Assembly: GCF_025717065.2 (NCBI RefSeq)
Contig: NZ_JAOVZO020000018.1
Span: forward strand, 310,001-374,000
Direction: 5' to 3'
Origin: Tahibacter soli
GTDB lineage: Bacteria; Pseudomonadota; Gammaproteobacteria; Xanthomonadales; Rhodanobacteraceae
Length of the DNA stretch: 64,000 nt
A program made the translations under genes and the position numbers. Positions 35,281 to 44,368 of this stretch are shown in pieces. Below the pieces are notes generated by a model, which made no database searches, had not been told where the DNA came from, and saw only the letters and a program-made list of their open reading frames with translations. The first letter of the stretch is position 1; every line of letters begins with the position of its first letter.

Positions 35281-37877
35281 GACTTTTTGACCTTGCCTCT
35301 ATGTTGACGACGCAGCATCTCGGCGTGCTCGACCGCCAGCCGTGCCAGCAGCGCGACACTGTCGGGCGCGGGGGCCGGTACCGGTTCGCGCAGCGCGCCG
35401 CCGTCGGCGAGCGCGGCCCACAGCCGCGCGTGCTCGGCCAACAGCGGCGGCGTTCGCGCGAGACGGCGATGCGCCAGGCGCGGCGATACCCATGCGACGA
35501 TTTCCGGCGCCGACGGCCAGCGCAGGCCGCGCAGGCCGGCGTCCCGCAGCGCGTCGTACAGACGCCGCGCGGTGGCGACCGGATCGGCCAGCAGCGCATG
35601 GTAGTCGACGATCGTGCGCGGACGCGAAGCGCCGGCCGCGAGCGCGGCGAGGTTGTAGTGCTCCCACAGCGCGAGCGCATGCGGCGCGGTCAGGCCGTCG
35701 CGCGCGGCGACCGACGCGGCGACCGCGCCCGGCGCGCGCACGACGTGCACGATCGCGGCGTCAGCGACGAGCGGCCCGATGTCGGGCCAGAGCAGGCACA
35801 GGCGCGGTTCCTTGACGAACCACGGCGCGCGCGATTCGAGTTCCGCGCGGATCGTGTCGAAGGTACCGCGCAGGCGCCGATCGGGTTCGGCGTTCGCGTC
35901 GCGGTCGAGCGGTATCGACCAGTCGGCGCCGCGCGCGGCGAGCGCTTCGACGCAGGCGGCGTGCAGGTCGCCGCGCTCGAAGAAGCCGCGCGCGTTCTCG
36001 TCGGGATTGGACAGAAAACCCGCCTCGTCGCCGCCGTAGCAGCCCATCAGGTGCAACAGGCCCGCGACGCACGACGTGCCCGAGCGGTGCATGCCGAGCA
36101 CGATCGCGCCGCCCGCGCCGCGTCGCGGCACCGGCGCTCGCGGCGTCATCGGCAACGCGCGTTCGATGTCGGCGAGACGCTCGCGCACGCGCTCGGCGAC
36201 CGCGGCCCAGCCGCGCTCGCGCCGCACGCGTGCGCTCGCCGCGAGCGCGGTGCGTCGCGCCGCGTGGCGATCGCGCCACGTTTCGCGCAGGCGGTCGATC
36301 GTCAGCGCCGCGTCGTCGGCCGCGACCACCGGCAGGCCCGCGGCGGCGGCGTGGAGCGCCGGCCCCTCGCGCGCGGTCGCGAACAGCGCGTCGGCACCGC
36401 GATAGATCAGCGCGCGTTCTTCTTCCGGCACGCGTCGCTGCGGTAGCACGCTGATGCGCGCGCCGTGCGGATCGAGCGCGAGCGCGCGCGTCGCGGCGGC
36501 GAGATCGACGCCGAGCGGATCGATCCACGCGACGAGCCGCACCGGCTCGTCGTGCGTGAACGCGCGCGTGAACGCGCGCAGCGCGAGCCACGGCCGATCG
36601 ACGTCGTCCCACGACGCGACCAGGAGGTATACGAATTCCCCGTGTGGATTTTTCGGCGCGACGATCTGCGGATGGCAGTAGTCCGGATCGACGCCCCACG
36701 GCATGACGAGAACCGGCACCGCGACGCCGGCGGCGACGAGCCGGTCGCGCTGCGCGGCCGTCGGCGCCCACACCTCGTCGATCGCGTTGCACGCGTCGAC
36801 GGTCGCGGCGTCCGGCGCGCGGTCGAACGCGGTCCAGCCGATGCGATGGTCGGCGTGCAGCTCGCGCCACAGCTGCGGATCGCCGAGCGCCAGCCCGATG
36901 CGCGGCGCGGCCGGCATCGGTCGCGCGCGCAGCGTGTTGAGCGTGTGGTCTCGGCTGTCGCCGGTCTCGGCGAGTGCGTGCGGCAGCACGCGCCGGTACA
37001 GCGACCGGTAGCGCACGTCCACGCCGGCCTCGTCGAGCGCGCGCGCGAGCGGCCGGGCGACCTCGGCGACGTCGTGCGGAAAATCCCACGCCGACGCCAG
37101 CACGAGGCGCTGCGTGTAGCCCGCTTCGAGCGTCGCACGCCAATGCCGCAGGAATACGGTGCGTCCCGCGCCCAGCAACTGCTCGCGCCACGCGCGGTCG
37201 GCGCCGGTCGAACCGTGCTGCCGGTGCACGAGCGTCACGCCGCCGCACAGCACGGTGAAGAAGCCGGCGGCGTGCGCGCGCAGGCAGTAGTCGCTGTCTT
37301 CGGCGTAGGTGTGATAGTCCTCGTGCAGCGCGCCGATCGCGCTGATGACTTCGCGCCGGATGTACGCCGCGGCGAACACCACGCCCTGCACGACGCGGTC
37401 GCCGCCGGCGTACTGGCCGACGTCGCGCTCGACGCGTCCTGACGCGATCTGCACGCCGGCGCCGTCGTCGGCGTAGACGCGCGTGCCGGCGTGCAGCAGC
37501 GAACCTTCGCCGTCGACGAGGCGGCAGCCGACGATGCCGACGGCGTCGCCGCCGTGCGCGCAGCGGCGCAGGCGCGCGAGCCAGTCGCGCTGCGTGAATT
37601 CCAGGTCGTTGTTGACGAGCACGACGTCCGACGCGGGATCGACCGCGGCGATGCCCGCGTTGTTGCCGCGCACGAAGCCGGCGTTCTCGGGCAGGCGCAG
37701 CACGCGCACGCGGTCGGCGTAGGCCGCAAGTTCCGCCGGCGTTTCGTCGGTCGAACCGTTGTCGACGACGAGGACGTCCGCCGCGTCGAGATCGGTCGCC
37801 AGCAGCGTGTCGAGCGCGCGCCGCGTCAGCGCCCACGCGTTCCACGCGAGCATGACGATGCTCGCGCGCCGCGTCAT
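35277..37877 (-). CDS. Three-part GT2 / GT4-like / sulfotransferase fusion protein
   Basis: 866 residues. Residues 5-230 are a GT2 transferase (SIVMLAWNAWALTRRALDTL, VVDNGSTDETPAE, VVLVNNDLEFTQRDW, DYHTYAEDSDYCLRAHA). Residues 290-520 look like a GT-B glycosyltransferase (APRIGLALGDPQLW, EEERALIYRGADALFATARE). Residues 580-800 are a sulfotransferase domain with the PAPS-binding loop in VLGMHRSGTSCVAGLLHLMG and a later VHVVRAPGAVAASVAAR. The protein may both extend and sulfate a glycan. The start ATG at 37877 overlaps the upstream stop. Confidence 0.88.
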   Translation of the reverse strand: MTRRASIVMLAWNAWALTRRALDTLLATDLDAADVLVVDNGSTDETPAELAAYADRVRVLRLPENAGFVRGNNAGIAAVDPASDVVLVNNDLEFTQRDWLARLRRCAHGGDAVGIVGCRLVDGEGSLLHAGTRVYADDGAGVQIASGRVERDVGQYAGGDRVVQGVVFAAAYIRREVISAIGALHEDYHTYAEDSDYCLRAHAAGFFTVLCGGVTLVHRQHGSTGADRAWREQLLGAGRTVFLRHWRATLEAGYTQRLVLASAWDFPHDVAEVARPLARALDEAGVDVRYRSLYRRVLPHALAETGDSRDHTLNTLRARPMPAAPRIGLALGDPQLWRELHADHRIGWTAFDRAPDAATVDACNAIDEVWAPTAAQRDRLVAAGVAVPVLVMPWGVDPDYCHPQIVAPKNPHGEFVYLLVASWDDVDRPWLALRAFTRAFTHDEPVRLVAWIDPLGVDLAAATRALALDPHGARISVLPQRRVPEEERALIYRGADALFATAREGPALHAAAAGLPVVAADDAALTIDRLRETWRDRHAARRTALAASARVRRERGWAAVAERVRERLADIERALPMTPRAPVPRRGAGGAIVLGMHRSGTSCVAGLLHLMGCYGGDEAGFLSNPDENARGFFERGDLHAACVEALAARGADWSIPLDRDANAEPDRRLRGTFDTIRAELESRAPWFVKEPRLCLLWPDIGPLVADAAIVHVVRAPGAVAASVAARDGLTAPHALALWEHYNLAALAAGASRPRTIVDYHALLADPVATARRLYDALRDAGLRGLRWPSAPEIVAWVSPRLAHRRLARTPPLLAEHARLWAALADGGALREPVPAPAPDSVALLARLAVEHAEMLRRQHRGKVKKS

Positions 37878-38245
37878 GGTTCCTGCTGCTGCACGCGCTC
37901 GTCGCCGGCTTCGCGCCACAGCGTCGCCAGCAGCGCGGCGACGTCGACCGTCGCGTCGGGATCGGCGACGAGCTGGTCGAGCAGCAGACGGCGGCGGCGC
38001 AGCGCGTCGTCGTGCGCGGCGACGATGCGGTGCCAGTGCGCGGCATCCTGCGCCGGCGCGGGCTCGAAGCCGAACGGGCGCAGGAGCGTCGCGGCGATGT
38101 CGGTCAGGCGCTTGCCGAGCCGCCAGCTGCGGCTCGCGAACACCGCCTCGCCTTCGCCGATCAGGATATCGAGCAGCTTGCGCAGTTGCTCCTCGGTATG
38201 GGCCGCTTCGGCGAGACGCAGTTCGAACTCGTAGTCGCGATTCAT
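37874..38245 (-). CDS. Small helical protein of glycan operon, unknown
   Basis: 123 residues, no signal peptide or membrane segment, rich in helix-forming residues. It contains FASRSWRLGKRLTDIAATLL, a motif often seen in small proteins or linkers of polysaccharide gene clusters, where a similar helix sits between glycosyltransferase domains. It is coupled to the fusion glycosyltransferase by an ATGA overlap and lies 18 bp downstream of the broken membrane glycosyltransferase gene. It may act as a detached linker or adaptor. Confidence 0.75.
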   Translation of the reverse strand: MNRDYEFELRLAEAAHTEEQLRKLLDILIGEGEAVFASRSWRLGKRLTDIAATLLRPFGFEPAPAQDAAHWHRIVAAHDDALRRRRLLLDQLVADPDATVDVAALLATLWREAGDERVQQQEP

Positions 38246-38263
38246 CGTGCGCCGATTGTGACG

Positions 38264-39741
38264 TCAGGCACAGCTGAGGTCGAGCAGCGGCGCGGCAAAC
38301 GCGAGCGCGAGCAGCAGCGCGGCCAGCGATGCGCCGGCAAGCCGGCGCCACGCGCCGCGCAGCGCGACGGCCGCGCCGGGTTCGGGCCGCGCGAGGCTCG
38401 CGAGAAAACTCGCGCCGAACGCGCACAGGAACGGCAGCATCGGCAGCAGAAAACGCGCCTTGACGTGCAGCGGCAGATACAGCGCGAGTTGGTACGCGAA
38501 GAAGGCGAGCGCAAGCCACGGCAACGGTTCGCGCCAGCGCCGCCACAGCGCGAGGCCGAACGCGAATGCCGCGAGCGTCAGCGCGTGCGCGGCGTCGCTC
38601 CACAGCGTCAGCGTCGACACCAGCGCCGGCGCGGCCTCGCGATAGGCGCCGGTATAGCCCGCGCACGCGGCGCCCGGCAGCTGCGACAGCAGCAGCGTCT
38701 TGGCGTTGAACAACCGGAAATACTGTTTCGACAGCTGGCCTTCGATCGTCGCGACGACGCCGCGTTCGTCGACGACGCGCCGCGCGCGGTCGAGAAACGC
38801 CGCGTTGCGTTCGGCCGGCGTCGCGCCGGCGGCGAACCACTCGCCGAGCAGCACGCCGACGCTGTCGCCGACGTAGTCGCTGCGCCAACGGTCGGCGAGG
38901 CCGCCGACGATATTGAACGCCGAACTGTCCGCAACCATCGGCTTGCCGGTCGCCTGCCAGCCGCGCGCGAGCGGCACAGCGATCGTTGCGATGACGCCAG
39001 CGACGAACAGCGCCGCGATGCGCACGTCCAAGCGCGGCCGTTCGCGGCGCCACAAGAGCACGGCGAACAGCGGCCAGAACGGCGTGAGCAGGCTCTTGGC
39101 GAGGATCGCGGCGCCGGTGGCGATGCCGGCGAGAAAACCGGCGATGCCGCGCATCGCTCCCTCTCCCCCAACCGCGTTGGGGGAGAGGGTTGGGGTGAGG
39201 GGGCGACGCTCGGCACCACCTCGATCTCGACGAAGCGCGAGGCGCAGCCCCTCACCCAACCCTCTCCCCCAAGCGAGCTTGGGGGAGAGGGCTTGAGCGA
39301 AAGCAAATGCAGCGCCGCGAGCATCAGGAACAAATGCACGACTTCCGGCCACAGCCACTGCGCGTACGCCGCGGTCGAGGGATTCAACACGAACAACGCC
39401 GCGGCGAGATTCGCCGCGCGCCGCCGCCCGTCGCAGGCGAGCCACAGCGCGCGCAGCAGGCCCGCGCAGCCGAGCAGCAGCGCGGTCTGCACGAGCTGCA
39501 CCGCGACGACGTTCGTATCGAGCGCGCGCAGAAACCACGCCTGCAGCGGCGGCCACAGATACGACTGCGCGAACGGCGCGAGCTCGGGCGCATCGCGCGC
39601 CCAGCCCGAATAGATCACCTCGTCGCCGGCGAGCGTCTTGGCGCCATGGCCCCAGTACAGCCACCAGAGCAGCGCCTGTTCGAGCGTATACAACGCCAGA
39701 AAGGCAAACCACCAGGCGCGCCGCCGCGCGGCGGGAGACAT
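38264..39741 (-). pseudogene. Membrane glycosyltransferase (GT39/ArnT-like) broken by a REP pair
   Basis: Two pieces in different frames reconstruct one polytopic transferase. The N-terminal piece runs from the ATG at 39741 to about 39298 (TLAGDEVIYSGWARDAPELA carries the acidic first-loop motif). The C-terminal piece is open from 39154 to 38264 (GFLAGIATGAAILAKSLLTP, HVKARFLLPMLPFLCAFGAS). Between them lies an inverted pair of REP-like hairpins that, translated, gives the run KPSPPSSLGGEG and shifts the frame. The second piece could start at its own ATG (39154, 296 residues), but it would lack the catalytic loop. Loss of function is likely. Confidence 0.8.
39159..39291. repeat. Inverted REP pair (BIME) inside a coding gene
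   Basis: Two hairpins: CCCTCTCCCCCAA/TTGGGGGAGAGGG (39159-39189) and CCCTCTCCCCCAAGC/GCTTGGGGGAGAGGG (39260-39291). Each carries a CCCCTCACCCAA-type side arm and they face each other across about 45 bp. This is the layout of a bacterial interspersed mosaic element. Confidence 0.85.
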
Positions 39742-39750
39742 TTCTACGTA

Positions 39751-40245
39751 TTACTTCGGCGCCGCGGCGCGGCGCTTGGCCGCCGCCTTGAACACCGGCG
39801 TGAACTTCTCGCGCACGCCCGTCGTCGAGATCGATTCGACGTAGTACCAGTAGTCCTTGCACGGATCGATCGTGTCGTCGCGGAACTCGTACTTCTTCGT
39901 TTCGTCGGTCGTGCCGGCGCCGGCGAGCGGCGATGCGGTGAGCTTCGTGAACGGACCTTCCTCGGCATCGCCGCGGAACACGTCGTAGCCGAAATTCTCG
40001 ACTTCGCTCGCCGTCGTCCAGCGCGGCGTATTGGCCAGGCGTTCTTCCTTCGCCACCGCGCTCTGGTCGCCGCACGCGCCTTCCGGCGGCAGCGCGGCGG
40101 CGGCGGGCGCGGCCGGCGGTGTCGCGAGCGCGGCGGCCGGCGCCGCGGGTTTCGCCGCCTCGGCAGCGGGCTTCTGATCGGACGGCGGAGCGCTGCAGGC
40201 ACCGAGAACGACGGCGAAAGCGAACGGAACGGCGAATCGGCGCAT
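39751..40245 (-). CDS. Lipoprotein with fibronectin type III-like domain
   Basis: 164 residues. The N-terminus RRFAVPFAFAVVLGACSAPP is a lipoprotein signal with a lipobox-like VLGAC, followed by an Ala/Pro-rich spacer to about residue 65. The globular part (NFGYDVFRGDAEEGPFTKLT, then KDYWYYVESISTTGVRE) resembles an FN3 domain. It is the first gene of the leftward glycan operon, 9 bp before the broken transferase gene and 91 bp from the divergent transglutaminase-like gene. Confidence 0.75.
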   Translation of the reverse strand: MRRFAVPFAFAVVLGACSAPPSDQKPAAEAAKPAAPAAALATPPAAPAAAALPPEGACGDQSAVAKEERLANTPRWTTASEVENFGYDVFRGDAEEGPFTKLTASPLAGAGTTDETKKYEFRDDTIDPCKDYWYYVESISTTGVREKFTPVFKAAAKRRAAAPK

Positions 40246-40336
40246 GGGAACTCCAGCTGTGACGGACGAATCGGGAGGCGCCGTTGCGGCGCCGCGGGCA
40301 TGGACAACGAGGACCGTCCGCAACGATAGTCGGCGC

Positions 40337-41518
40337 ATGCTTTCCTTGCAAACCCTCGCACGCGCCACGCTGCTCTGCCTCGCCCTGGTCGCGCCGTCCG
40401 CGCGGGCGCTCGACTTCTCGATCGCCATCACGCCCGACGACGCGCTGTATCCCGTGTTCGACCTGTCCCAGGGCCGTCCCGCCGCGCGCGCCGAAACCAC
40501 CATCGTCGGCGCCGGCACGGGGCTCGTGCAGATCGAACGCGTCGCCGCGCGCGACGGCGAGCGCGTCGCGCTCGCCATCCGCTCGCCGTGGCTCGCGCAA
40601 GCGGCATCGCTCGACGCCACGCTCCCGCGCGCCGGCGAGCGTTATCGCCTGCGGCCGGCGCTGGAATGGAACACCGCCGCGCTCGCGCGCCTCGCCGCGC
40701 CGCAGGCCATCGCGCTCGACGTCGAGTTCGCCGTCGACGGCACGACCGAGCGCCGCAGCCAGCCGGCGCGCCTGCATCCGCTCGGCGAAGCGCTGTACTA
40801 CGTGCGCGCCGGCAACGCCGAGGTCGACCTCGGCTGGATCTTCGCCGCGTACGCGGACCCGAGTTCGCGCATCGTCGACGCCATTCTCGACGCCGCGCGC
40901 GAACGCCATCCCGATCTCGCGTTCGACGCGCGCGGGCGCAGCCGCGCCGATACGCTCGCGCTCGCGTTCGCGATCTGGGAAGTGCTCGAGCGCCACGGCC
41001 TGCGCTACGCCGACGAAGATCCCGGCGTCGCGCGCGGGCCGACCGCGTGGAGCCAGCGCGTGCGCCTGCACGAGGACGTGTGGCGCGAACGCCGCGCGAA
41101 CTGCCTCGACGGCAGCCTGCTGATCGCCGCGGCGCTCGAACGCATCGGCGTCGGCAGCGCGCTGATCCTCGTCCCCGGTCACGCGCTGCTCGCGTTCCAC
41201 GGCGAATCCGGCGACGATGCGCCGCTGTTCGTCGAGACGACGCTGCTCGGCAAGCGCAGCCTGCCGCCGAGGCCGCGCGCGTCCTTCGCCGACCGTCTCG
41301 CCGGCTTCGATCCGCGCGCGATGGACAGCTTCGACGCCGCGCTCGCCGCGGGCCGCGCGCGTTACGCACGCGAGTCGGCCGGCTTCCGCCGGCGCAATCC
41401 CGACTACCAGTGGATCGACCTGCCGACCGCGCGGGCCTATGGCATCATTCCGCTCGCCGCGGGCGCCGCCGCGAGCGCGGGCGCCGCGCCGGGTGCCGCG
41501 CGCCGAACGTCCCGATGA
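40337..41518 (+). CDS. Exported transglutaminase-like protein
   Basis: 393 residues with a signal peptide (LQTLARATLLCLALVAPSARA). The N-terminal half is beta-rich. The core at about 245-330 has WRERRANCLDGSLLIAAALE, with the Cys of a transglutaminase-type papain fold, then LVPGHALLAF with the His and LFVETTLLG with the acidic residue. Such proteins cleave or crosslink peptides, or process cell-wall components; the substrate is not known. It opens the rightward glycan operon, and its stop overlaps the next start (ATGA). Confidence 0.78.
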   Translation: MLSLQTLARATLLCLALVAPSARALDFSIAITPDDALYPVFDLSQGRPAARAETTIVGAGTGLVQIERVAARDGERVALAIRSPWLAQAASLDATLPRAGERYRLRPALEWNTAALARLAAPQAIALDVEFAVDGTTERRSQPARLHPLGEALYYVRAGNAEVDLGWIFAAYADPSSRIVDAILDAARERHPDLAFDARGRSRADTLALAFAIWEVLERHGLRYADEDPGVARGPTAWSQRVRLHEDVWRERRANCLDGSLLIAAALERIGVGSALILVPGHALLAFHGESGDDAPLFVETTLLGKRSLPPRPRASFADRLAGFDPRAMDSFDAALAAGRARYARESAGFRRRNPDYQWIDLPTARAYGIIPLAAGAAASAGAAPGAARRTSR

Positions 41519-42114
41519 CCGCCGAACGACCGATCGACCACGACACGCTGCGCCGCGAAATCCGCGCCGAAGCCGAAGCGCTGCCGCCCGCGCGGTCGGC
41601 GCCCGCCGGGCCCGTCGCGCCGGCACCGGCGGCGAACGCCGCACTGCCGTACGACCATCCGCAGCGTACGTCGTACGCGCTCGGCGATTTCGTCAATGTG
41701 CACAACGAGGCGTTTGTCGAAATGGCGTACCGCTGCCTGCTCAAGCGCGCGCCCGACCCCAACGGCATGCTCGAACTGATGGAACGTCTCGTCGACGGCG
41801 ACAGCAAGATCGCGATCCTCGGCGACGTGCGCTGGTCGCGCGAAGGGCGCGGCTTCGGCGTGCACGTCGCAGGCCTCGCATGGCGCTATCGCTTCTGGCG
41901 CGTCACGCGCTGGCCGGTCGTCGGCGGCATCGTCGAACGGCTGGCGCTCGTCGCCGAACTGCCGCAGATCGCACGCGAACAGCGCCGGCTCGGCCAGGCG
42001 CTGGCCCGTCACGGCGACGCGGCGAACGGCGACGATCTCGTCGCCGAACTGCGTGCGCTGCGCGACGAGGTCGCGGCGCTGCGCGCGGCGCACAAGGCGC
42101 GCGACGACTCGTGA
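41515..42114 (+). CDS. DUF4214 domain protein
   Basis: 199 residues. The N-terminal 40 are Pro/Ala-rich and probably disordered. Residues 60-110 (FVEMAYRCLLKRAPDPNGML, then ILGDVRWSREGRGFG) match DUF4214, a short helical domain common beside glycosyltransferases and in large secreted proteins. The C-terminus is a predicted coiled coil (DDLVAELRALRDEVAALRAA). It is coupled to both neighbours by 4-nt overlaps, which suggests it forms a complex with the following GT4 enzymes. Confidence 0.82.
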   Translation: MTAERPIDHDTLRREIRAEAEALPPARSAPAGPVAPAPAANAALPYDHPQRTSYALGDFVNVHNEAFVEMAYRCLLKRAPDPNGMLELMERLVDGDSKIAILGDVRWSREGRGFGVHVAGLAWRYRFWRVTRWPVVGGIVERLALVAELPQIAREQRRLGQALARHGDAANGDDLVAELRALRDEVAALRAAHKARDDS

Positions 42115-43193
42115 AGATCGCGCTGCTCGCCCCGTCGCTGTCGGCGTTCGACGCGGTCGGCACCGACGTGCTCGAAATGGCCGCGGCGCTGCGCGCGGCC
42201 GGCCACGACGTGCGCCTGTACGCCGACAACGCCACCGGCATCGCGCAAGCCGTGCACGCGCCGGCCGGTTTCGACGCGTGGCTCGGCCCGCGCGACGCCG
42301 TGATCTACCACTATTCGATCGGCTGGCCGCGCATCGAGGCGATGCTCGAAAAGACGCGCGCGCGCCGCGTGCTGCGCTATCACAACATCACGCCGCCGGA
42401 ATTCTTCCACGGGTATTCGCGCGACCACGTGCGCACCTGTGCCGCCGGGCGCGCGAGCCTGCCGCGCCTGTCGACGATGGGTTTCGACCTCGCGCTCGCC
42501 TGCTCGCGCTACAACCTCGACGAACTCGTCGCGCACGGCTTTCCGGCCGGACGCGGTCGCGTGCTCGCACCGTTCCACCAGATCGAGCGCCTGCTCGACT
42601 TGCCCGGCGACACCGACCTCGTCGACCGCTACAACGACGGCCGCCGCAATATCCTGATGCTCGGCCGCGTCGCGCCGAACAAGGGCCACCTCGCGGTGAT
42701 CGACGCGTTCGCGTGCTACCGCCGCGCGTACGACGACGGCGCGCGCCTGTTGATCGTCGGCAAGCAGGATCGCCGGCTTGCCACGTACACGCGCCGATTG
42801 TTCGCGCACGTCGCGGCGCAGGGCATCGCGAGCCACGTGCACTTTCTCGACAACGTCGACGATGCGCGCCTGAAAAGCCTGTGGCTCGGCGCCGACGCGC
42901 TGCTGATGCTGTCCGAGCACGAGGGCTTCTGCGTGCCGCTGGTCGAAGCGATGGCGTTCGGCGTGCCGATCGTCGCGCGCGCGACGAGCGCGATTCCCGA
43001 CACGCTCGGCGACGCGGGCCTGCTATGGGACGACACCGATCCGCGTATCTACGCCGCGAGTCTCGCGCGCATCTTCCGCGACGCCGACCTTGCGCAGGCG
43101 CTGCGCGACGCGGGTCGCGCGCGCTATCGACAGGCGTTTCGCCGCACGATCGGCGTCGCGCGTCTCCACGACGCGATCGGCGCGCTCGCATGA
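42111..43193 (+). CDS. GT4 family glycosyltransferase
   Basis: 360 residues of GT-B fold. The start is a GTG at 42111 (VKIALLAPSLSAFDAVGTDV) in a GTGA overlap. The C-terminal donor domain shows GRVAPNKGHLAVIDAFACYR and the E-x7-E region SEHEGFCVPLVEAMAFGVP. N-terminal residues such as DAVIYHYSIGWPRIEAML resemble mannosyl- or hexosyltransferases of surface polysaccharide clusters. No membrane helix. The donor sugar is unknown. Confidence 0.93.
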   Translation: MKIALLAPSLSAFDAVGTDVLEMAAALRAAGHDVRLYADNATGIAQAVHAPAGFDAWLGPRDAVIYHYSIGWPRIEAMLEKTRARRVLRYHNITPPEFFHGYSRDHVRTCAAGRASLPRLSTMGFDLALACSRYNLDELVAHGFPAGRGRVLAPFHQIERLLDLPGDTDLVDRYNDGRRNILMLGRVAPNKGHLAVIDAFACYRRAYDDGARLLIVGKQDRRLATYTRRLFAHVAAQGIASHVHFLDNVDDARLKSLWLGADALLMLSEHEGFCVPLVEAMAFGVPIVARATSAIPDTLGDAGLLWDDTDPRIYAASLARIFRDADLAQALRDAGRARYRQAFRRTIGVARLHDAIGALA

Positions 43194-44368
43194 GCCGCAT
43201 CGCGATCGTCGTGCAGCGCTGCCACGCCGACGTCGTCGGCGGTTCCGAAGCGCTCGCGTGGCAGTACGCGCAGCTGCTCGGCGAGCGCTGCGACGTCGAG
43301 ATCCTGACGAGCTGCGCGCTCGACTACCGCACGTGGGACAACGCGCTGCCGGCCGGCGTCGAAACGCGCGACGGCGTGACGATCCGCCGTTTCGAAAGCG
43401 CCTGGCCGCGCGGTCGCTGGTTCGGCGACCTGCACCGGCGGCTTCTGGCGACCTACCGCGACAATGCACAACGCGGCGTCGTGGAAAAAGTACCGTGGCG
43501 CCCGCAGCTCGCCGAAGCGTTCATCCGCGCGCAGGGACCGTGGTGTCCGGGCCTGATCGATCATCTGGCCGAACGCCACGACGACTACGCCGCGATCGTG
43601 TTCTGCACCTACCTCTACCCGACGACGTACTACGGCATGGCGGCGGTTCCGCGCGCCAAGCGCGTGCTCGTGCCGACGCTGCACGACGAGCCGCCTGCCT
43701 ATCTGCGGGTGTTCGCGCGCGCGGCGCGCGATACGGCGAACGTCGTCTGGCTGACGCAGGCCGAACGCGAACTCGGGCGGCGCCTCTGGCACGTCGAACA
43801 CGGCGACGTCGTCGGCATGGCGGTGGCGTCGACGCCGGCCGCGCCCGAGCGCCGCGACGTGCCGTATCTCCTGTACTGCGGCCGCATCGACGAAGCGAAG
43901 GGCTGCCGCGAACTGATCGACGCGTTCGTGCGCTACCGGCGTGATCACCGCGCGCCGCTCGATCTCGTGCTGACCGGCAGCGACCACCTCGGCGTGCCGT
44001 CGCGCGACGACGTGCAGTATCTCGGCTACGTCGACGACGCGCGCAAGGCCGCGCTGATGGCCGGCGCGACCGCGTTCGTGATGCCGTCGCCGTACGAGAG
44101 CTTCAGCATCGTCACGCTCGAGGCTATGGCGCAGGGCGCGCCGGTGATCGCGAACGGCGACTGCGCCGTGCTGGCCGAGCACATCGCGCGTTCGGGAGCG
44201 GGTTGGACGTACCGCGGGCGCGACGAATTCGTGCGGCGCATCGGCGAGGCGGTGGCCGTCGACGCCGATGCCCGATCGGAACTCGGCGCGCGAGGGCGGT
44301 GCTACGTCGAGAGCCACTACGCCACCGCGAACATCGCGCGGGCTTTGTCCGCGGCGATCGGGCGCTAG
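43190..44368 (+). CDS. GT4 family glycosyltransferase
   Basis: 392 residues, GT-B fold. N-terminus IAIVVQRCHADVVGGSEALA; donor domain with YCGRIDEAKGCRELIDAFVR and SPYESFSIVTLEAMAQGAPV (E-x7-E). It starts in an ATGA overlap with the previous transferase and ends 4 bp inside the convergent phoQ gene. It is the last gene of the rightward glycan operon. Confidence 0.93.
   Translation: MSRIAIVVQRCHADVVGGSEALAWQYAQLLGERCDVEILTSCALDYRTWDNALPAGVETRDGVTIRRFESAWPRGRWFGDLHRRLLATYRDNAQRGVVEKVPWRPQLAEAFIRAQGPWCPGLIDHLAERHDDYAAIVFCTYLYPTTYYGMAAVPRAKRVLVPTLHDEPPAYLRVFARAARDTANVVWLTQAERELGRRLWHVEHGDVVGMAVASTPAAPERRDVPYLLYCGRIDEAKGCRELIDAFVRYRRDHRAPLDLVLTGSDHLGVPSRDDVQYLGYVDDARKAALMAGATAFVMPSPYESFSIVTLEAMAQGAPVIANGDCAVLAEHIARSGAGWTYRGRDEFVRRIGEAVAVDADARSELGARGRCYVESHYATANIARALSAAIGR

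Noticed and set aside
35277-39053. A 1258-codon open frame upstream of the fusion glycosyltransferase
   Set aside because: Residues before the ATG at 37877 are an out-of-frame reading of the small helical protein and the broken transferase; the fold starts at MTRRASIVML.
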